DNA of 64,000 bases from SpSt-501 sp037481615 (GCA_037481615.1 JBBFLI010000002.1); one strand, 5' to 3'; shown: positions 1 to 9,965, counted from the stretch's first letter. Program-made: numbers and translations. Notes: generated by a model not told the origin, from the sequence alone.

Positions 1-2
1 CC

Positions 3-893
3 GCGGTGCTCGTGGGCATGTGCCTCCTGCCGCTGGGGGTCGGCATCTACCCCCAGCACGTCCTGATCGTGAGCCTCTTCTACGTCATGATGGCCGCCAG
101 CTGGAACCTGCTGGCGGGGTACACCGGGCAGGTCTCCTTCGGCCATGCGGCCATGGCCGGCATCGGCGCCTACACCTCGGGCATCCTCGCCGCCAAGGCG
201 GGGGTGAACCCCTGGATCGGGGTCGCCGCCGGCACGCTCCTCGCCGCGCTCCTCGGCTTCGGCCTCGGGGCGCTGTGCCTCAAGATGGGGGGCATCTACC
301 TCTCGCTCACGACGCTCGCCTTCTCGCAGATCCTGCACATCCTCATCGTGAACGAATACGAGGTCACCCGCGGCACCATGGGGCTGCAGGTCCCCGGCCT
401 CCTCCCCGAGTACTCGAAGCTCGCCTATTACTACATCCTGCTCGCCGCCGCCGTGCTCGTGCTCCTCATCCTGTACCGCATGATCCACTCCAACCTCGGG
501 CTGAACTTCCGCGCGGTGCAGAACGACGAGACGGCGGCGCGGGCGGTGGGCGTGCGGGTGCTGCACCTGCGGGTGCTCGCCTTCACGGCGGCGAGCGCCA
601 TGGCGGGGTTCGCCGGGGCGATCTACGGGCACTACCTGCTGCTCATCACCCCCGAGATCCCCTCGCTCGATCTGCAGTTCTACGTGCTCGCCATGACCGT
701 GATCGGCGGCATGGGCTCCTTCGTCGGGCCGGTCCTCGGGGCCTTCGCGATCAACATCCTCGCGGAAAAGATCCGCGACTACGGAGAGTACCACGTGCTG
801 GTCTTCGGGCTGGTGGCCCTGATCGTGGCGCGCTTCGCCCCCGAGGGGCTGACCGGCGTGTGGCGCTCGCTTCGCCGCGGGAGAGCCCGCTGA
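3..893 (+). CDS. livM: Branched-chain amino-acid ABC transporter permease LivM (5' partial)
   Basis: Inner-membrane permease of a Liv-type (HAAT family) importer for leucine, isoleucine, valine or related compounds. The frame is open to the window edge, so the first residues are probably missing. About 296 residues are visible, close to the usual 300-330. There are many hydrophobic segments, the LivM hallmark SFGHAAMAGIGAYTSG near residue 45, and the EAA-loop-like RAVQNDETAARAVGV in the middle. It ends 52 bases before livG, and livF follows, so the three form one operon whose binding protein and LivH must lie upstream. Substrate specificity cannot be read from a permease alone. Confidence 0.93.
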   Translation, partial: AVLVGMCLLPLGVGIYPQHVLIVSLFYVMMAASWNLLAGYTGQVSFGHAAMAGIGAYTSGILAAKAGVNPWIGVAAGTLLAALLGFGLGALCLKMGGIYLSLTTLAFSQILHILIVNEYEVTRGTMGLQVPGLLPEYSKLAYYYILLAAAVLVLLILYRMIHSNLGLNFRAVQNDETAARAVGVRVLHLRVLAFTAASAMAGFAGAIYGHYLLLITPEIPSLDLQFYVLAMTVIGGMGSFVGPVLGAFAINILAEKIRDYGEYHVLVFGLVALIVARFAPEGLTGVWRSLRRGRAR

Positions 894-945
894 CGGGCCC
901 GCACGCGCGGGGGAGAGACGGCAACGGCGGTCGGGGGAAACGGAG

Positions 946-1662
946 ATGCTGCTGGAAGGACAAAAAATTTCGAGGCGCTTCGGGGGGGTCCAGGCGTTGA
1001 GCGAGGTGGACTTCCACGTGGAGGCGGGATCGATCACGGGCCTGATCGGGCCGAACGGCGCGGGCAAGACCACCCTCTTCAGCATCGTCGCCGGCTCGCT
1101 CAAGCCCACCTCGGGGCGGATCTTCTTCGAAGGAAAGGAGATCACCGGGTTGCCGGCCGACGAGATCTGCCGCCGCGGGATCGCCCGCACCTTCCAGATC
1201 GTGCGGCCGTTCGGCACGATGACCTGCCTGGAAAACGTGCTCGTCGCGGCCGTCAACCGCCACCCGCGGCGCCCGCGCGCCGCGCTCGAGGCCGCGGCGC
1301 GCGAGCTCCTCGGCCAGGTGGGGCTCGCCGAGCTCGCCGACCAGGAGGCGCGGCACCTGAACGTCATCCAGAAGAAGCGCCTCGAACTCGCCCGCGCCCT
1401 CGCCACCGAGCCGCGGCTGCTCCTGCTCGACGAGGTGCTGGGGGGGCTGAACACCCAGGAGATCCAGGAGGCGGTGGACGACATCCGCGAACTGCGCGAC
1501 CGCCGGGGGATCACGATCCTGTGGATCGAGCACGTCATGGGGGCCATCATGCAGGCCGCCGACCGGGTCATCGTGCTCGACCAGGGCCGGGTGCTGACCG
1601 CAGCCCCGCCGCGCGAGGTGGTGAGCGACCCGCGGGTCGTCCAGGCCTACTTGGGGGAATAG
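946..1662 (+). CDS. livG: Branched-chain amino-acid ABC transporter ATPase LivG
   Basis: Cytoplasmic ATPase that powers the Liv importer together with LivF. Walker A (GPNGAGKTT) is at residues 35-43, the Q-loop glutamine at about 84, and Walker B (LLLLDE) at 158-163. The 238 residues are slightly short for LivG (about 250). The signature region reads HLNVIQKKRLELARAL at about 137-152, where most LivG proteins have LSYGQQR(R/K)LE, so the canonical LSxGQ start is lost while the KRLELARAL part is kept. Spacing to livF is only four bases. The start ATG is the first plausible one after a purine-rich stretch. Confidence 0.93.
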   Translation: MLLEGQKISRRFGGVQALSEVDFHVEAGSITGLIGPNGAGKTTLFSIVAGSLKPTSGRIFFEGKEITGLPADEICRRGIARTFQIVRPFGTMTCLENVLVAAVNRHPRRPRAALEAAARELLGQVGLAELADQEARHLNVIQKKRLELARALATEPRLLLLDEVLGGLNTQEIQEAVDDIRELRDRRGITILWIEHVMGAIMQAADRVIVLDQGRVLTAAPPREVVSDPRVVQAYLGE

Positions 1663-1666
1663 AGCG

Positions 1667-2377
<711 letters not shown>

Positions 2378-2466
2378 GTTCGGTCCGTCGGCGCAGCCGT
2401 TGCTTCATCGCCGCTCCTTCGGATAGGATACCTCGGGGCCCCCTCCCGCGGGCCCGGGGAGGAGCC

Positions 2467-5121
2467 GTGACCCAGAGCAGCCGCACCGAAGACCTCCTGC
2501 GGGCGCACGCGCTCCGTCAGGAAGCGATCGCCCGGCTGGGACAGAAAGCGCTCGGGCCGACCGGCCTGCCGGAGCTGTTCGCGGAGGCCGTGGCGGTCGT
2601 GGGGCGCATTCTCGGCGTCGATTACTGCGAGGTGCTCGAGCTCCTGCCGTCCCGGGACCGGCTCTGCATCCGCGCCGGCCTGACCGGCGTCGAAGCCTGG
2701 ATCGGCAAGCCGGTGATCGACACCGGCCAGGGCTCGCAGGCAGGCTACACCCTCGGCTGCCGGCGTCCCGTGGTGATGGCCGACGTCGCCACGGAGACGC
2801 GCTTCACCCCCCATGCGCTCATGCGCGCCCACGGCATCGTGAGCGGGGTGAGCGTCGTGATCGAAGGGCGGGGGCCCCCCTTCGGGGTGCTGAACGCGAG
2901 CAGCGTCCGTCGCCGCGATTTCTCGGAGCCCGAGGTCCACTTTCTCACCGCCGTCGCCAACGTGCTGGCCTCGGCCGTTGAACGCCGCGAGGTCGAGGAA
3001 GCCCTGCACCGCAGCCGGCGGGCGGCCCGCCGGGCGGCGCGGCGCCAGGCCGTGCTCGCGCGGATCGGCCGCACCGTGGGTTCGACGCTCGCGATCGAGG
3101 AGGTCTACGAGCGTTTCGCCCGCCAGGTCTCCCGCATCCTCCCCTTCGACCGCATCACCCTGACGCGGATCCACCGCGGGCCGGGGATCGTGGAAATCCT
3201 CTTTTCCGCGGGCCCCCCGGTCCACGACCGGCGCCTGCGGCAGACGTACCCCCTGGCGGGGACGATCTCCGAGCGCCTCCTCGCCGTCCGCCGCGGGATC
3301 CGCTTCTGCCCGCAGTCGCTCGCGGAGCTGGAGCGCCGCTACCCCGCCGTGCGCCCGATGTGGGAAGCGGGGTTCCGCTCGTTCCTCCTCGCCCCCCTCT
3401 TCCACGGCGATGCGGTCACCGGCGCGCTCGTCCTCTCCCGTCGCAAGCCCCGGGCCTACGGTCCCGAGGAGCTGCGGACGGCGGAGCACGTCGCCCTGCA
3501 GGTGAGCGGCGCAGTCGCCAACGCCCTGTTGCACGCGGAGTTGCAGAAAACCGCCCTCACCCTGGAGGAACGCGAAGCGGCGCTCCAGAGGATTTTGCAG
3601 GTCGCCCCGATCGGCATCGGGGTGATCCGGGACCGGATGCTCGTGCAGGCGAATGCCTGGATCGCGGAACTCCTCGGCATCCCCGAGGAGGAACTCCTCG
3701 GGGGGAGCTTCGGCCGCCTCTTCGAGGACGCCGAGGAATTCGAGCAGATCGCCCGCGAGGTGTACTGGCGAACCCGCGAGGGAGGCGAGAGCACGGTCGA
3801 AACCCGCTGGCGGCACCGGGATGGATCCCCCGTCGAGGTGCGCCTGAGCTTCACCGCCCTCGACCCGGAGGAGTGGAGCCGCGGGGTGATGTTCACCGCC
3901 CTCGACCTGACCGCCGCACGACGCGCCGAGGCCGAGAGGCTCCGGCTCGAGGCCCAGCTCCGCCAGGCCCAGAAGATGGAGGCCATCGGAACGCTCGCCG
4001 GCGGCATCGCGCACGATTTCAACAACATCCTGGCCGCGATCCTCGGTTTCTCGGAGCTCGCCCGCATCGCCGCCGCCGAGGGCGAAGACGCCGGCCCCCA
4101 CATTCTCGAAATCCTGAAAGCCTCCTATCGCGCCCGGGACCTCGTACGCCAGATCCTGGCCTTCAGCCGGCGCACCGAGTCCGCCTTCGCCCCCGTCGCA
4201 CTCCGGCCGATCGTGAACGAGACCTTGAAGCTGCTGCGGGCGACCCTGCCCGCCACGATCCGCCTCCGCCCGCGGCTCGACGCGGAAGGCCGGATCCTCG
4301 GGGACCCGACGCAAATCCACCAGGTGGTGATGAACCTGTGCACCAACGCCTTCCAGGCGATGCAGGAGGAGGGGGGAGAGCTGGAGGTCACCCTGGACGA
4401 AGTGAACCCGCCCCCGGATGCCGCGGGGCGATGGTTGCGCCTGCGCGTGCGCGACACCGGCACAGGCATCGAGCCCGCGATCCTGAACCGCATTTTCGAC
4501 CCCTACTTCACGACCAAGGAAACGGGCAAAGGAACGGGTCTGGGGCTCGCCGTGGTGCACGGGATCGTCAAACAGCACCGCGGCCGGATCGAAGTCACCA
4601 GCCGTCCCGGCGAGGGGGCGACCTTCGATGTCTATCTCCCGCGACTCGAAGAAGCCCCCCCGGGGCAAGCGCAGGGAGCCGGCGAATGGGTGCCGTCCGG
4701 AGGCGGCGAGCGCATTCTCTTCATCGACGACGAGCCCGCCCTCGCCGGCGCCGCCGAGGCCCTGCTCGTCGGCCTGGGCTACCGCGTGATCGCCTCCTCG
4801 GACCCTCAGGCGGCGCTCGACCTCTTCCGTTCCGACCCCCACGGATTCGATCTCGCCATCACCGACATGACCATGCCGCAGCTCACCGGCGACCGGCTCG
4901 CACGGGAAATGCTCCGTCTGCGCCCGGGTTTTCCCGTGATCCTCTGCACGGGCTACAGCGAACGCATTACCGAGGAGGGCGCCCGGAGCCTCGGGGCGGC
5001 CGGTCTGCTGCTGAAGCCGTTTCTCCGCCGGGAACTCGCCGATGCCGTGCACCGCGCACTGGGCGGGGCGAAGCCCGAGGCGGCCGAGCGTGTTGACAGC
5101 CGGCCCGCGCCGTGTCTATGA
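2467..5121 (+). CDS. Hybrid sensor histidine kinase (GAF-GAF-PAS-HisKA-HATPase-REC)
   Basis: Soluble hybrid kinase of 884 residues; no membrane segment is visible. In order: a GAF domain at about 30-170, a basic coiled linker (180-197), a second GAF at about 200-355, a PAS domain at about 370-485, HisKA with the phospho-acceptor His516 in the HDFNN motif, a HATPase_c domain (about 610-735, with DTGTGIEP and GTGLGLAVVHGI boxes), and a C-terminal receiver with Asp800 in LAITDMTMPQ. The GTG start follows a GGGGAGGA ribosome-binding site. The ligand is unknown. A universal stress protein and a lone GAF protein follow, so the three may act in one stress or redox response, which is inference from position only. 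Confidence 0.92.
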   Translation: MTQSSRTEDLLRAHALRQEAIARLGQKALGPTGLPELFAEAVAVVGRILGVDYCEVLELLPSRDRLCIRAGLTGVEAWIGKPVIDTGQGSQAGYTLGCRRPVVMADVATETRFTPHALMRAHGIVSGVSVVIEGRGPPFGVLNASSVRRRDFSEPEVHFLTAVANVLASAVERREVEEALHRSRRAARRAARRQAVLARIGRTVGSTLAIEEVYERFARQVSRILPFDRITLTRIHRGPGIVEILFSAGPPVHDRRLRQTYPLAGTISERLLAVRRGIRFCPQSLAELERRYPAVRPMWEAGFRSFLLAPLFHGDAVTGALVLSRRKPRAYGPEELRTAEHVALQVSGAVANALLHAELQKTALTLEEREAALQRILQVAPIGIGVIRDRMLVQANAWIAELLGIPEEELLGGSFGRLFEDAEEFEQIAREVYWRTREGGESTVETRWRHRDGSPVEVRLSFTALDPEEWSRGVMFTALDLTAARRAEAERLRLEAQLRQAQKMEAIGTLAGGIAHDFNNILAAILGFSELARIAAAEGEDAGPHILEILKASYRARDLVRQILAFSRRTESAFAPVALRPIVNETLKLLRATLPATIRLRPRLDAEGRILGDPTQIHQVVMNLCTNAFQAMQEEGGELEVTLDEVNPPPDAAGRWLRLRVRDTGTGIEPAILNRIFDPYFTTKETGKGTGLGLAVVHGIVKQHRGRIEVTSRPGEGATFDVYLPRLEEAPPGQAQGAGEWVPSGGGERILFIDDEPALAGAAEALLVGLGYRVIASSDPQAALDLFRSDPHGFDLAITDMTMPQLTGDRLAREMLRLRPGFPVILCTGYSERITEEGARSLGAAGLLLKPFLRRELADAVHRALGGAKPEAAERVDSRPAPCL

Positions 5122-5201
5122 GGGCCTGCGGCGGGCATTGCCGGGGACAACCCCGCCGGGCACCGCGATCCTGCCGCACGCCTGGAAGAAAGGATGATCC
5201 G

Positions 5202-5666
5202 ATGGCCACGCAAAAAATTCTGCTGCCGTACAATTTCACCCCGCTCGACGGCCGCGCGTTGAAATTCGTGAGCGAGGCCTTCGCCCACAACCGGGAGGCC
5301 GAGGTCACCCTCTTCCACGTCTATCCCCCCCCGCCGCGGGTGGAGACGATGGACAGCCTGGTCACCGTCAAGCTCAAGGGCAGCCTCGCGCAGATCTCGC
5401 AGCAGGTCGCCCAGCTCGAATCGCGGCTCGAGGAAGTGCGCGGCATGCTCACGGAACGCGGCTTCACCCCCGAGCGGGTGAAGGTCGTCTTCGCCCCGCG
5501 CCGCAAGGACATCGCCGAGGAAATCATCGAGCTGGTCGCCCGCGGTCATTTCGACGTGGTCGTCCTGAACCGGCGGGCGGGACGGGTCACCCGCTTTTTC
5601 TCCGGCAGCGTTTCCCAGAAAGTTCTGGCCGCGTTGAGCGACACCACGGTCTGCATCGTCTGCTGA
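5202..5666 (+). CDS. Universal stress protein, UspA family
   Basis: Small cytoplasmic UspA-fold protein of 154 residues. It opens with ILLPYNFTPLDGRALKF, the first strand and helix of the fold. It ends with the nucleotide-loop-like GRVTRFFSGSVSQKVLAAL and the terminal strand TTVCIVC. I chose the ATG at 5202 because it follows AGAAAGGAT at good spacing and fits the family's N-terminus; the frame stays open further upstream but that stretch is not family-like. The typical G-2X-G-9X-G-S/T ATP loop is only partly present. It lies between the hybrid kinase and a GAF protein, same strand. Confidence 0.9.
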   Translation: MATQKILLPYNFTPLDGRALKFVSEAFAHNREAEVTLFHVYPPPPRVETMDSLVTVKLKGSLAQISQQVAQLESRLEEVRGMLTERGFTPERVKVVFAPRRKDIAEEIIELVARGHFDVVVLNRRAGRVTRFFSGSVSQKVLAALSDTTVCIVC

Positions 5667-5698
5667 CCCGATCGCGCCGCCGCAGAGGAGGTCTTCGC

Positions 5699-6262
5699 AT
5701 GGAACTCCAGAAAAAAATCGACTTTGGCGTCTTCAAACTCGTTTTCCGCGCCATGGCGGAATCGGACGACCTCGAGATCATGGCCAACCATTTCGCGCAG
5801 CTGTTGGTGGCCACGCTCGACATCAAGGGCAGCGCCATCTTCGTCTTGAACCCGCAGACGAGCGAACTGGAGCATCTGGCCAGCTTCGGGCTCAGCATGA
5901 ATTACCTCCACAAGGGGCCGGTCAAGCGCGACCGCAGTCTGGCCGAGAGCATCCACGGCAAGCCTACGGTCATCCGCGACACCCAAGAATCCGACCGGCT
6001 CCAATACCCCGAGGATGCGAAGAAGGAAGGCATCCGCGCCATCGTCTCCATCCCCATCCGTTTCGCCGACAAGGTCATCGGAGCCTTGCGCCTCTACCAC
6101 CGCGAGGTCTGGGACATCCCCGAGGAGGATCTCGATTCGCTCATGGTGCTCGCCGAGGGTCTCGGGCTCGCCATGACGTACACGCGAACCGCGAGCGCCC
6201 TCAAGACCATCCGCCAGACCGTTCTCGACCTCCACGGGGTCTGGATGATGGAGCCGGAGTGA
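5699..6262 (+). CDS. GAF domain protein
   Basis: Stand-alone cytoplasmic GAF domain protein, 187 residues. The GAF fold spans about residues 20-165: AQLLVATLDIKGSAIFVLNP, a central LAESIHGKPTVIRD segment and the closing IVSIPIRFADKVIGALRLYHRE. No output domain is fused, so it may bind a small ligand or act as a partner to another signalling protein such as the hybrid kinase two genes upstream. A GAGGAG ribosome-binding site precedes the ATG. Small GAF proteins of this kind sit in many anaerobe genomes, but I cannot name the ligand. Confidence 0.85.
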   Translation: MELQKKIDFGVFKLVFRAMAESDDLEIMANHFAQLLVATLDIKGSAIFVLNPQTSELEHLASFGLSMNYLHKGPVKRDRSLAESIHGKPTVIRDTQESDRLQYPEDAKKEGIRAIVSIPIRFADKVIGALRLYHREVWDIPEEDLDSLMVLAEGLGLAMTYTRTASALKTIRQTVLDLHGVWMMEPE

Positions 6263-6298
6263 CCCCCCGGGGTCTCGCCCCCTCGCGGCGATCCGCCA

Positions 6299-6327
6299 TT
6301 GACACGCCGAGGCGAGGTGAATTAAGT
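6299..6327 (+). promoter_or_regulatory. Candidate sigma-70 promoter for the rnf operon
   Basis: A perfect -35 hexamer TTGACA (6299-6304) is followed after 17 bases by TTAAGT (6322-6327), a weak -10 matching three of six consensus bases. It lies about 70 bases before the rnfC start, in the only gap between the GAF gene and the rnf genes. Confidence 0.4.
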
Positions 6328-6395
6328 ACATGCTCTTTTCGTCGCTCCCCGGCGATGATGGAGGAAGCCTTTTTGCGTCCTAAGGAATTCTGCCC

Positions 6396-7676
6396 ATGGG
6401 ATCTGCCAGAATGCGCGGCGGGGTCGACCTGCCGTTGGCCGCTGAGGGATTCTCCCGCCCCTTCGAACCGCTGCCTCTGCCCCCCCGGCTGATCCTGCCC
6501 TTGATCCAGGACGAGGGGGGGCTCCTCGAGCCGAAGGTCAAGAAAAACGAAACCGTCCGGGCCGGGCAGGTCATCGCCGAGAACCCCCGTCCGCACATGG
6601 CCTCCCTCCACGCCCCGGCGGCGGGGAAGGTGGTGGAGATCGCCACCGCCTTCCGGGATACCCTGGGCCGGGTCGTCCCGGCCGTCGTGATCGAACCCGA
6701 CGGATCCACGGGACAGCCCGAGCCTCCGCCCGCGACCGATCCGGCTTCCCGGGTGGCGGCGCAAGGCCTCGTCGACTTCGACCGCCGGGCCCAACCGCTC
6801 GCCGCCAAACTGCAAGACGCCGCGGGCCGTCAGATCGAGACCCTGATCGTGAACGCGCTCGACCAGGAGCCTTTCCTCTTCAGCCGCAGCCGGTTGATCC
6901 AGGAGGAGGGGCGGGCCCTCCTGCAGGGAATCGAATCGCTGCAAAAGACGCTCTCTCCCGGGAAGACCGTCGTCGTCGTCGAATCGCGCGCCCCGGAGGT
7001 GCGCCGAGCGGCCGCGGCTCTCACCGGCGGTACGACCCATGTCTTTCCGCTCGCGAACCGCTATCCGCAGGCGGCTCCGCGCATGCTCGCCCGCGCCGTC
7101 CTCGGCGCCGAGATCCCCTACACGGCGGGGGTCACCGTGGCCGACATCGGCGGGCTGATCGTGGATGTGGAGGCGGCCGTGGCGGCAGGCCGTGGGGGGC
7201 CGCTGACGGAGCGTTATCTCACCGTGAGCGACGGGCGGGGAAACCGTCACAACGTCCGGGTCGCTCTCGGCACCCCGATCGGTTTCATCCTCGAGCGCTG
7301 CGGCATCGCCCTCGAGCCCGGCGGGAAGATCGTCGCCGGCGGACCGATGAGCGGGCCGGCGGTCGCCGACCCGGGTCTCCCGGTCACCAAGGAGACCGCC
7401 GGCATCTTCGTCCAAGGCGCTCCCGAGGTGACCCGGCCCGCGGAGGCCGTTTGCATCAAGTGCGGCCTTTGCGTCGAAAAGTGCCCCATGCGGTTGATGC
7501 CGTTTCTGATCGCGGGGTTCGCCGAGAAATGCCGCTTCGACGAAGCCGAACGCTACGATCTCTTCGCCTGCATCGAGTGCGGCTGCTGTGCCTACCTCTG
7601 CCCGGCAGGCATCCCGCTCCTGCAGTTCATCCGCTTCGGCAAGCAGCAGATCCTCGGCCGGAGGAAGGGCGCATGA
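6396..7676 (+). CDS. rnfC: Rnf complex subunit RnfC
   Basis: Peripheral, NADH-facing subunit of the Rnf ferredoxin:NAD+ oxidoreductase, which couples electron transfer to H+ or Na+ transport across the cytoplasmic membrane. It has the N-terminal barrel-sandwich segment ending in LHAPAAGKVVEI, the NADH/FMN-binding Complex1_51K-like middle (ESRAPEVRRAAAAL onwards), and two [4Fe-4S] motifs: CxxCxxCxxxCP from Cys353 and again from Cys392. At 426 residues it is a compact form without the long Ala/Lys-rich tail of enterobacterial RnfC. An AAGGA site precedes the ATG by nine bases. Its stop overlaps the rnfD start (ATGA). Confidence 0.96.
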   Translation: MGSARMRGGVDLPLAAEGFSRPFEPLPLPPRLILPLIQDEGGLLEPKVKKNETVRAGQVIAENPRPHMASLHAPAAGKVVEIATAFRDTLGRVVPAVVIEPDGSTGQPEPPPATDPASRVAAQGLVDFDRRAQPLAAKLQDAAGRQIETLIVNALDQEPFLFSRSRLIQEEGRALLQGIESLQKTLSPGKTVVVVESRAPEVRRAAAALTGGTTHVFPLANRYPQAAPRMLARAVLGAEIPYTAGVTVADIGGLIVDVEAAVAAGRGGPLTERYLTVSDGRGNRHNVRVALGTPIGFILERCGIALEPGGKIVAGGPMSGPAVADPGLPVTKETAGIFVQGAPEVTRPAEAVCIKCGLCVEKCPMRLMPFLIAGFAEKCRFDEAERYDLFACIECGCCAYLCPAGIPLLQFIRFGKQQILGRRKGA

Positions 7677-8674
7677 ACGCCACCGAATTCGTCGTCTCCG
7701 CCCCGCCGCACATCCACAGCGTCTACTCGGTGCGGCGGCTGATGCTCGGCCTCTTCGCCTCGCTGCTTCCGGTCCTCGCCGCCGCGTTCTGGGCCTTCGG
7801 GCTCGACGCGCTGCGGGTGGCCGGGATCGCCCTGGTCTCGGCCGCCGTCTGGGAGCTCCTGCTGCAGCGCGTCTTCGGCAAACCCTTCTCCCTCACCGAC
7901 GGCAGCGCCTTCGCCTACGGGCTGCTCTTCGCCATGCTCCTCCCCGCGACAGCGCCCTGGTGGCTCATCGCCGTGGGGACGCTCCTCCTCCTGCTGCTCG
8001 GGAAACACCTCTACGGCGGCCTCGGGTGCAATCCCTTCAACGGCATCCTGATCGCCTATGCCGCCCTGATGCTCTCCTATCCGGGGCTCATGCAGGACTT
8101 CCCCGCGCCCACGGCAGAGGACATCATGACCGAGTCCCCGCCCCTCGTCGAGCTCAAGGACAAGGGGCCGGAGGATGCGGCGGAGGCTTTCCCGCTGGCG
8201 GAACTCTTTTTCGGCTCGCACAAGGTGACCGGTGCGCTCGGCGAAGTCTCCCCCCTGGCGGTTTTGGTGGGCGGGATCTTTCTGATCGCCACGCGGACGA
8301 TCCCTTGGGTCGTCCCCGCCGCCTTTCTCGCCGGCCTGACCGCCCTCGCGGGCCTGTTCCGGGTCCTCGACCCCGAAACCTACGCTTCCCCGGTGTTCCA
8401 CCTCTTGGCAGGAGGGGCCTTTCTCGCGGCGTTCATGATCGCCCCGGACTGGCCGACCTCCCCGGTGACGCGGCCGGGCCGGATCGTCTACGGGTTGATC
8501 GGGGGAGCCCTGGCGTTTGCCATTCGGGCCTGGTCGCAGTGGCCCGAAGGGGCTTACTTCGGCGTATTCCTCGCCAGTCTGGCGACCCCCCTGCTCGACC
8601 GCCTGCGGCCGACCGTCTTCGGTGCGCGGTTCACCCGCCGACGGCCGGTACGGCACCGGCCCACGGGGGTCTGA
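7673..8674 (+). CDS. rnfD: Rnf complex subunit RnfD
   Basis: Integral membrane subunit of Rnf, 333 residues with about ten hydrophobic helices. Family features: DGSAFAYGLLFAMLLPA near residue 75, NPFNGILIAYAALMLSYP near 120, and GALGEVSPLAVLVGG near 190. The ATG at 7673 overlaps the rnfC stop by four bases, which fixes the start. Known RnfD/NqrB proteins carry a threonine in an S/T-G/S-A-T-P-L motif to which FMN is covalently bound. Here the corresponding stretch reads DIMTESPPLVELK (about residues 150-162), with proline where the flavin-bearing threonine is expected, so this subunit may lack covalent FMN. Confidence 0.94.
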   Translation: MNATEFVVSAPPHIHSVYSVRRLMLGLFASLLPVLAAAFWAFGLDALRVAGIALVSAAVWELLLQRVFGKPFSLTDGSAFAYGLLFAMLLPATAPWWLIAVGTLLLLLLGKHLYGGLGCNPFNGILIAYAALMLSYPGLMQDFPAPTAEDIMTESPPLVELKDKGPEDAAEAFPLAELFFGSHKVTGALGEVSPLAVLVGGIFLIATRTIPWVVPAAFLAGLTALAGLFRVLDPETYASPVFHLLAGGAFLAAFMIAPDWPTSPVTRPGRIVYGLIGGALAFAIRAWSQWPEGAYFGVFLASLATPLLDRLRPTVFGARFTRRRPVRHRPTGV

Positions 8675-8735
8675 AGGCGGCGGGCAGGACGAAAGCCTTA
8701 GCGACGGCAAACCCACAGCCGGAGGAAAGATCGCC

Positions 8736-9332
8736 GTGACCCTGCGCGAGATGATCCGCATGATCGTGGTCCTGACCTGCGTGACCGGGATCTGTGCCGG
8801 CAGCCTGGCCGCCGTACGCCTGGCCACGCGGGAGCAGATCGACTACCAGCAGATCAAGTTCATCAAGGAGCCGGCCCTCAAGAAAGTCCTCGCCGATTAC
8901 GAAAACGACCCCGTGGCCGATCGCATCCAGATCGAAACCGGCAAGGACGCCCGCGGCCGACCGGTGTACACGACCCTCTTCCCGGCGAAAAAAGGCGGCC
9001 GGGTGGTCACGGTGGTGCTCGAGGCGAGCGCGCCGGGCTACAAGGGGCCGATCGGGGTCATGGTGGCGATCGACCCGCAAAACGACCGGCTGCAAGGCAT
9101 CGCCGTCACGACCCAGTCGGAAACCCCCGGCCTCGGCACCAAGATCATCGACGAGCCCTCCTTCGGCGCCCAGTTCGTCGGCAAGTCCCTCGGCGCCAAT
9201 TTCCAGCTCGCCTCGGCCGGGGGCGAAATCCAGGCCATTTCCGGGGCCACGGTCTCGAGCGCCGGCGTGAGCCAGGCCGTCATCCGCGCCGTGGGGATCT
9301 ATCAGGGGATCAAGCCGGAGCTGAAGTTCTGA
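8736..9332 (+). CDS. rnfG: Rnf complex subunit RnfG
   Basis: Single-span, periplasm-facing subunit of Rnf with covalently bound FMN. There is one N-terminal membrane helix (about residues 8-27) and then an FMN-binding domain ending in the flavinylation motif SGATVSS, in which Thr172 is the expected FMN attachment residue. I chose the GTG at 8736 because GGAGG lies ten bases upstream and the resulting 198-residue protein has the family length; an ATG at 8751 is the alternative. The motif requires an ApbE flavin transferase, which is not in this window. Confidence 0.95.
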   Translation: MTLREMIRMIVVLTCVTGICAGSLAAVRLATREQIDYQQIKFIKEPALKKVLADYENDPVADRIQIETGKDARGRPVYTTLFPAKKGGRVVTVVLEASAPGYKGPIGVMVAIDPQNDRLQGIAVTTQSETPGLGTKIIDEPSFGAQFVGKSLGANFQLASAGGEIQAISGATVSSAGVSQAVIRAVGIYQGIKPELKF

Positions 9333-9359
9333 AACGGACGCGGGGGGGGGAAAGGAATC

Positions 9360-9965
9360 ATGGCCGCACGCATCGTGCAGGAATTCACCAAGGGGCTCTG
9401 GAAGGAAATCGCCCCGCTGCGCTTCGCCTTGGGCATCTGTTCGGCCCTCGCGGTCTCGACCCGCGTGGACAACGCCCTGGGCTTGGGGGTCGCCGTCGTC
9501 TTCGTGACCTGCATGAGCAACGTGCTCATTTCGCTGGTTCGCGACGTCATCCCCGACAAGGTCCGCATCGCCGTGTTCATCAGCATCATCGCCACCGCGG
9601 TCGTGATCGTGGAACTCTTGATGCAGGCCTACTTCTACCCGCTGTTCCTCGTGCTCGGCATCTGGATCCCGCTCATCGTGGTCAACTGCATCGTGCTCGG
9701 CCGCGCCGAGGCTTTCGCCCGAAAAAACCCGGTCGGGCTCTCCTTGGCGGACGGGCTGGGCATGGGCCTGGGGTTCACCCTCTCGCTGCTCGTGATCGCC
9801 AGCATCCGCGAGGTGCTGGGAAGCGGAACCTGGCTGGGGATCCCCGTGCTCCCGGCCGGTTATCCGGGATTCGGGTTTCTCCTGCGGCCGCCGGGGGCGT
9901 TTGTGATCTTCGGCGTGCTGCTCGCCGCCATGAACATCATTTCCAGACATCTCGAGAAACGATAA
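9360..9965 (+). CDS. rnfE: Rnf complex subunit RnfE
   Basis: Integral membrane subunit of Rnf (RnfE/NqrD family), 201 residues with about six helices. Family features are the N-terminal FTKGLWKEIAPLRFALGICSALAVS, the central PLIVVNCIVLGRAEAFA with the conserved NC that helps hold a membrane [2Fe-2S] centre with RnfA, and a loop rich in Gly before the last helix. It is encoded between rnfG and rnfA in the order C-D-G-E-A-B, the order common in Gram-positive and deltaproteobacterial Rnf operons. Confidence 0.95.
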   Translation: MAARIVQEFTKGLWKEIAPLRFALGICSALAVSTRVDNALGLGVAVVFVTCMSNVLISLVRDVIPDKVRIAVFISIIATAVVIVELLMQAYFYPLFLVLGIWIPLIVVNCIVLGRAEAFARKNPVGLSLADGLGMGLGFTLSLLVIASIREVLGSGTWLGIPVLPAGYPGFGFLLRPPGAFVIFGVLLAAMNIISRHLEKR

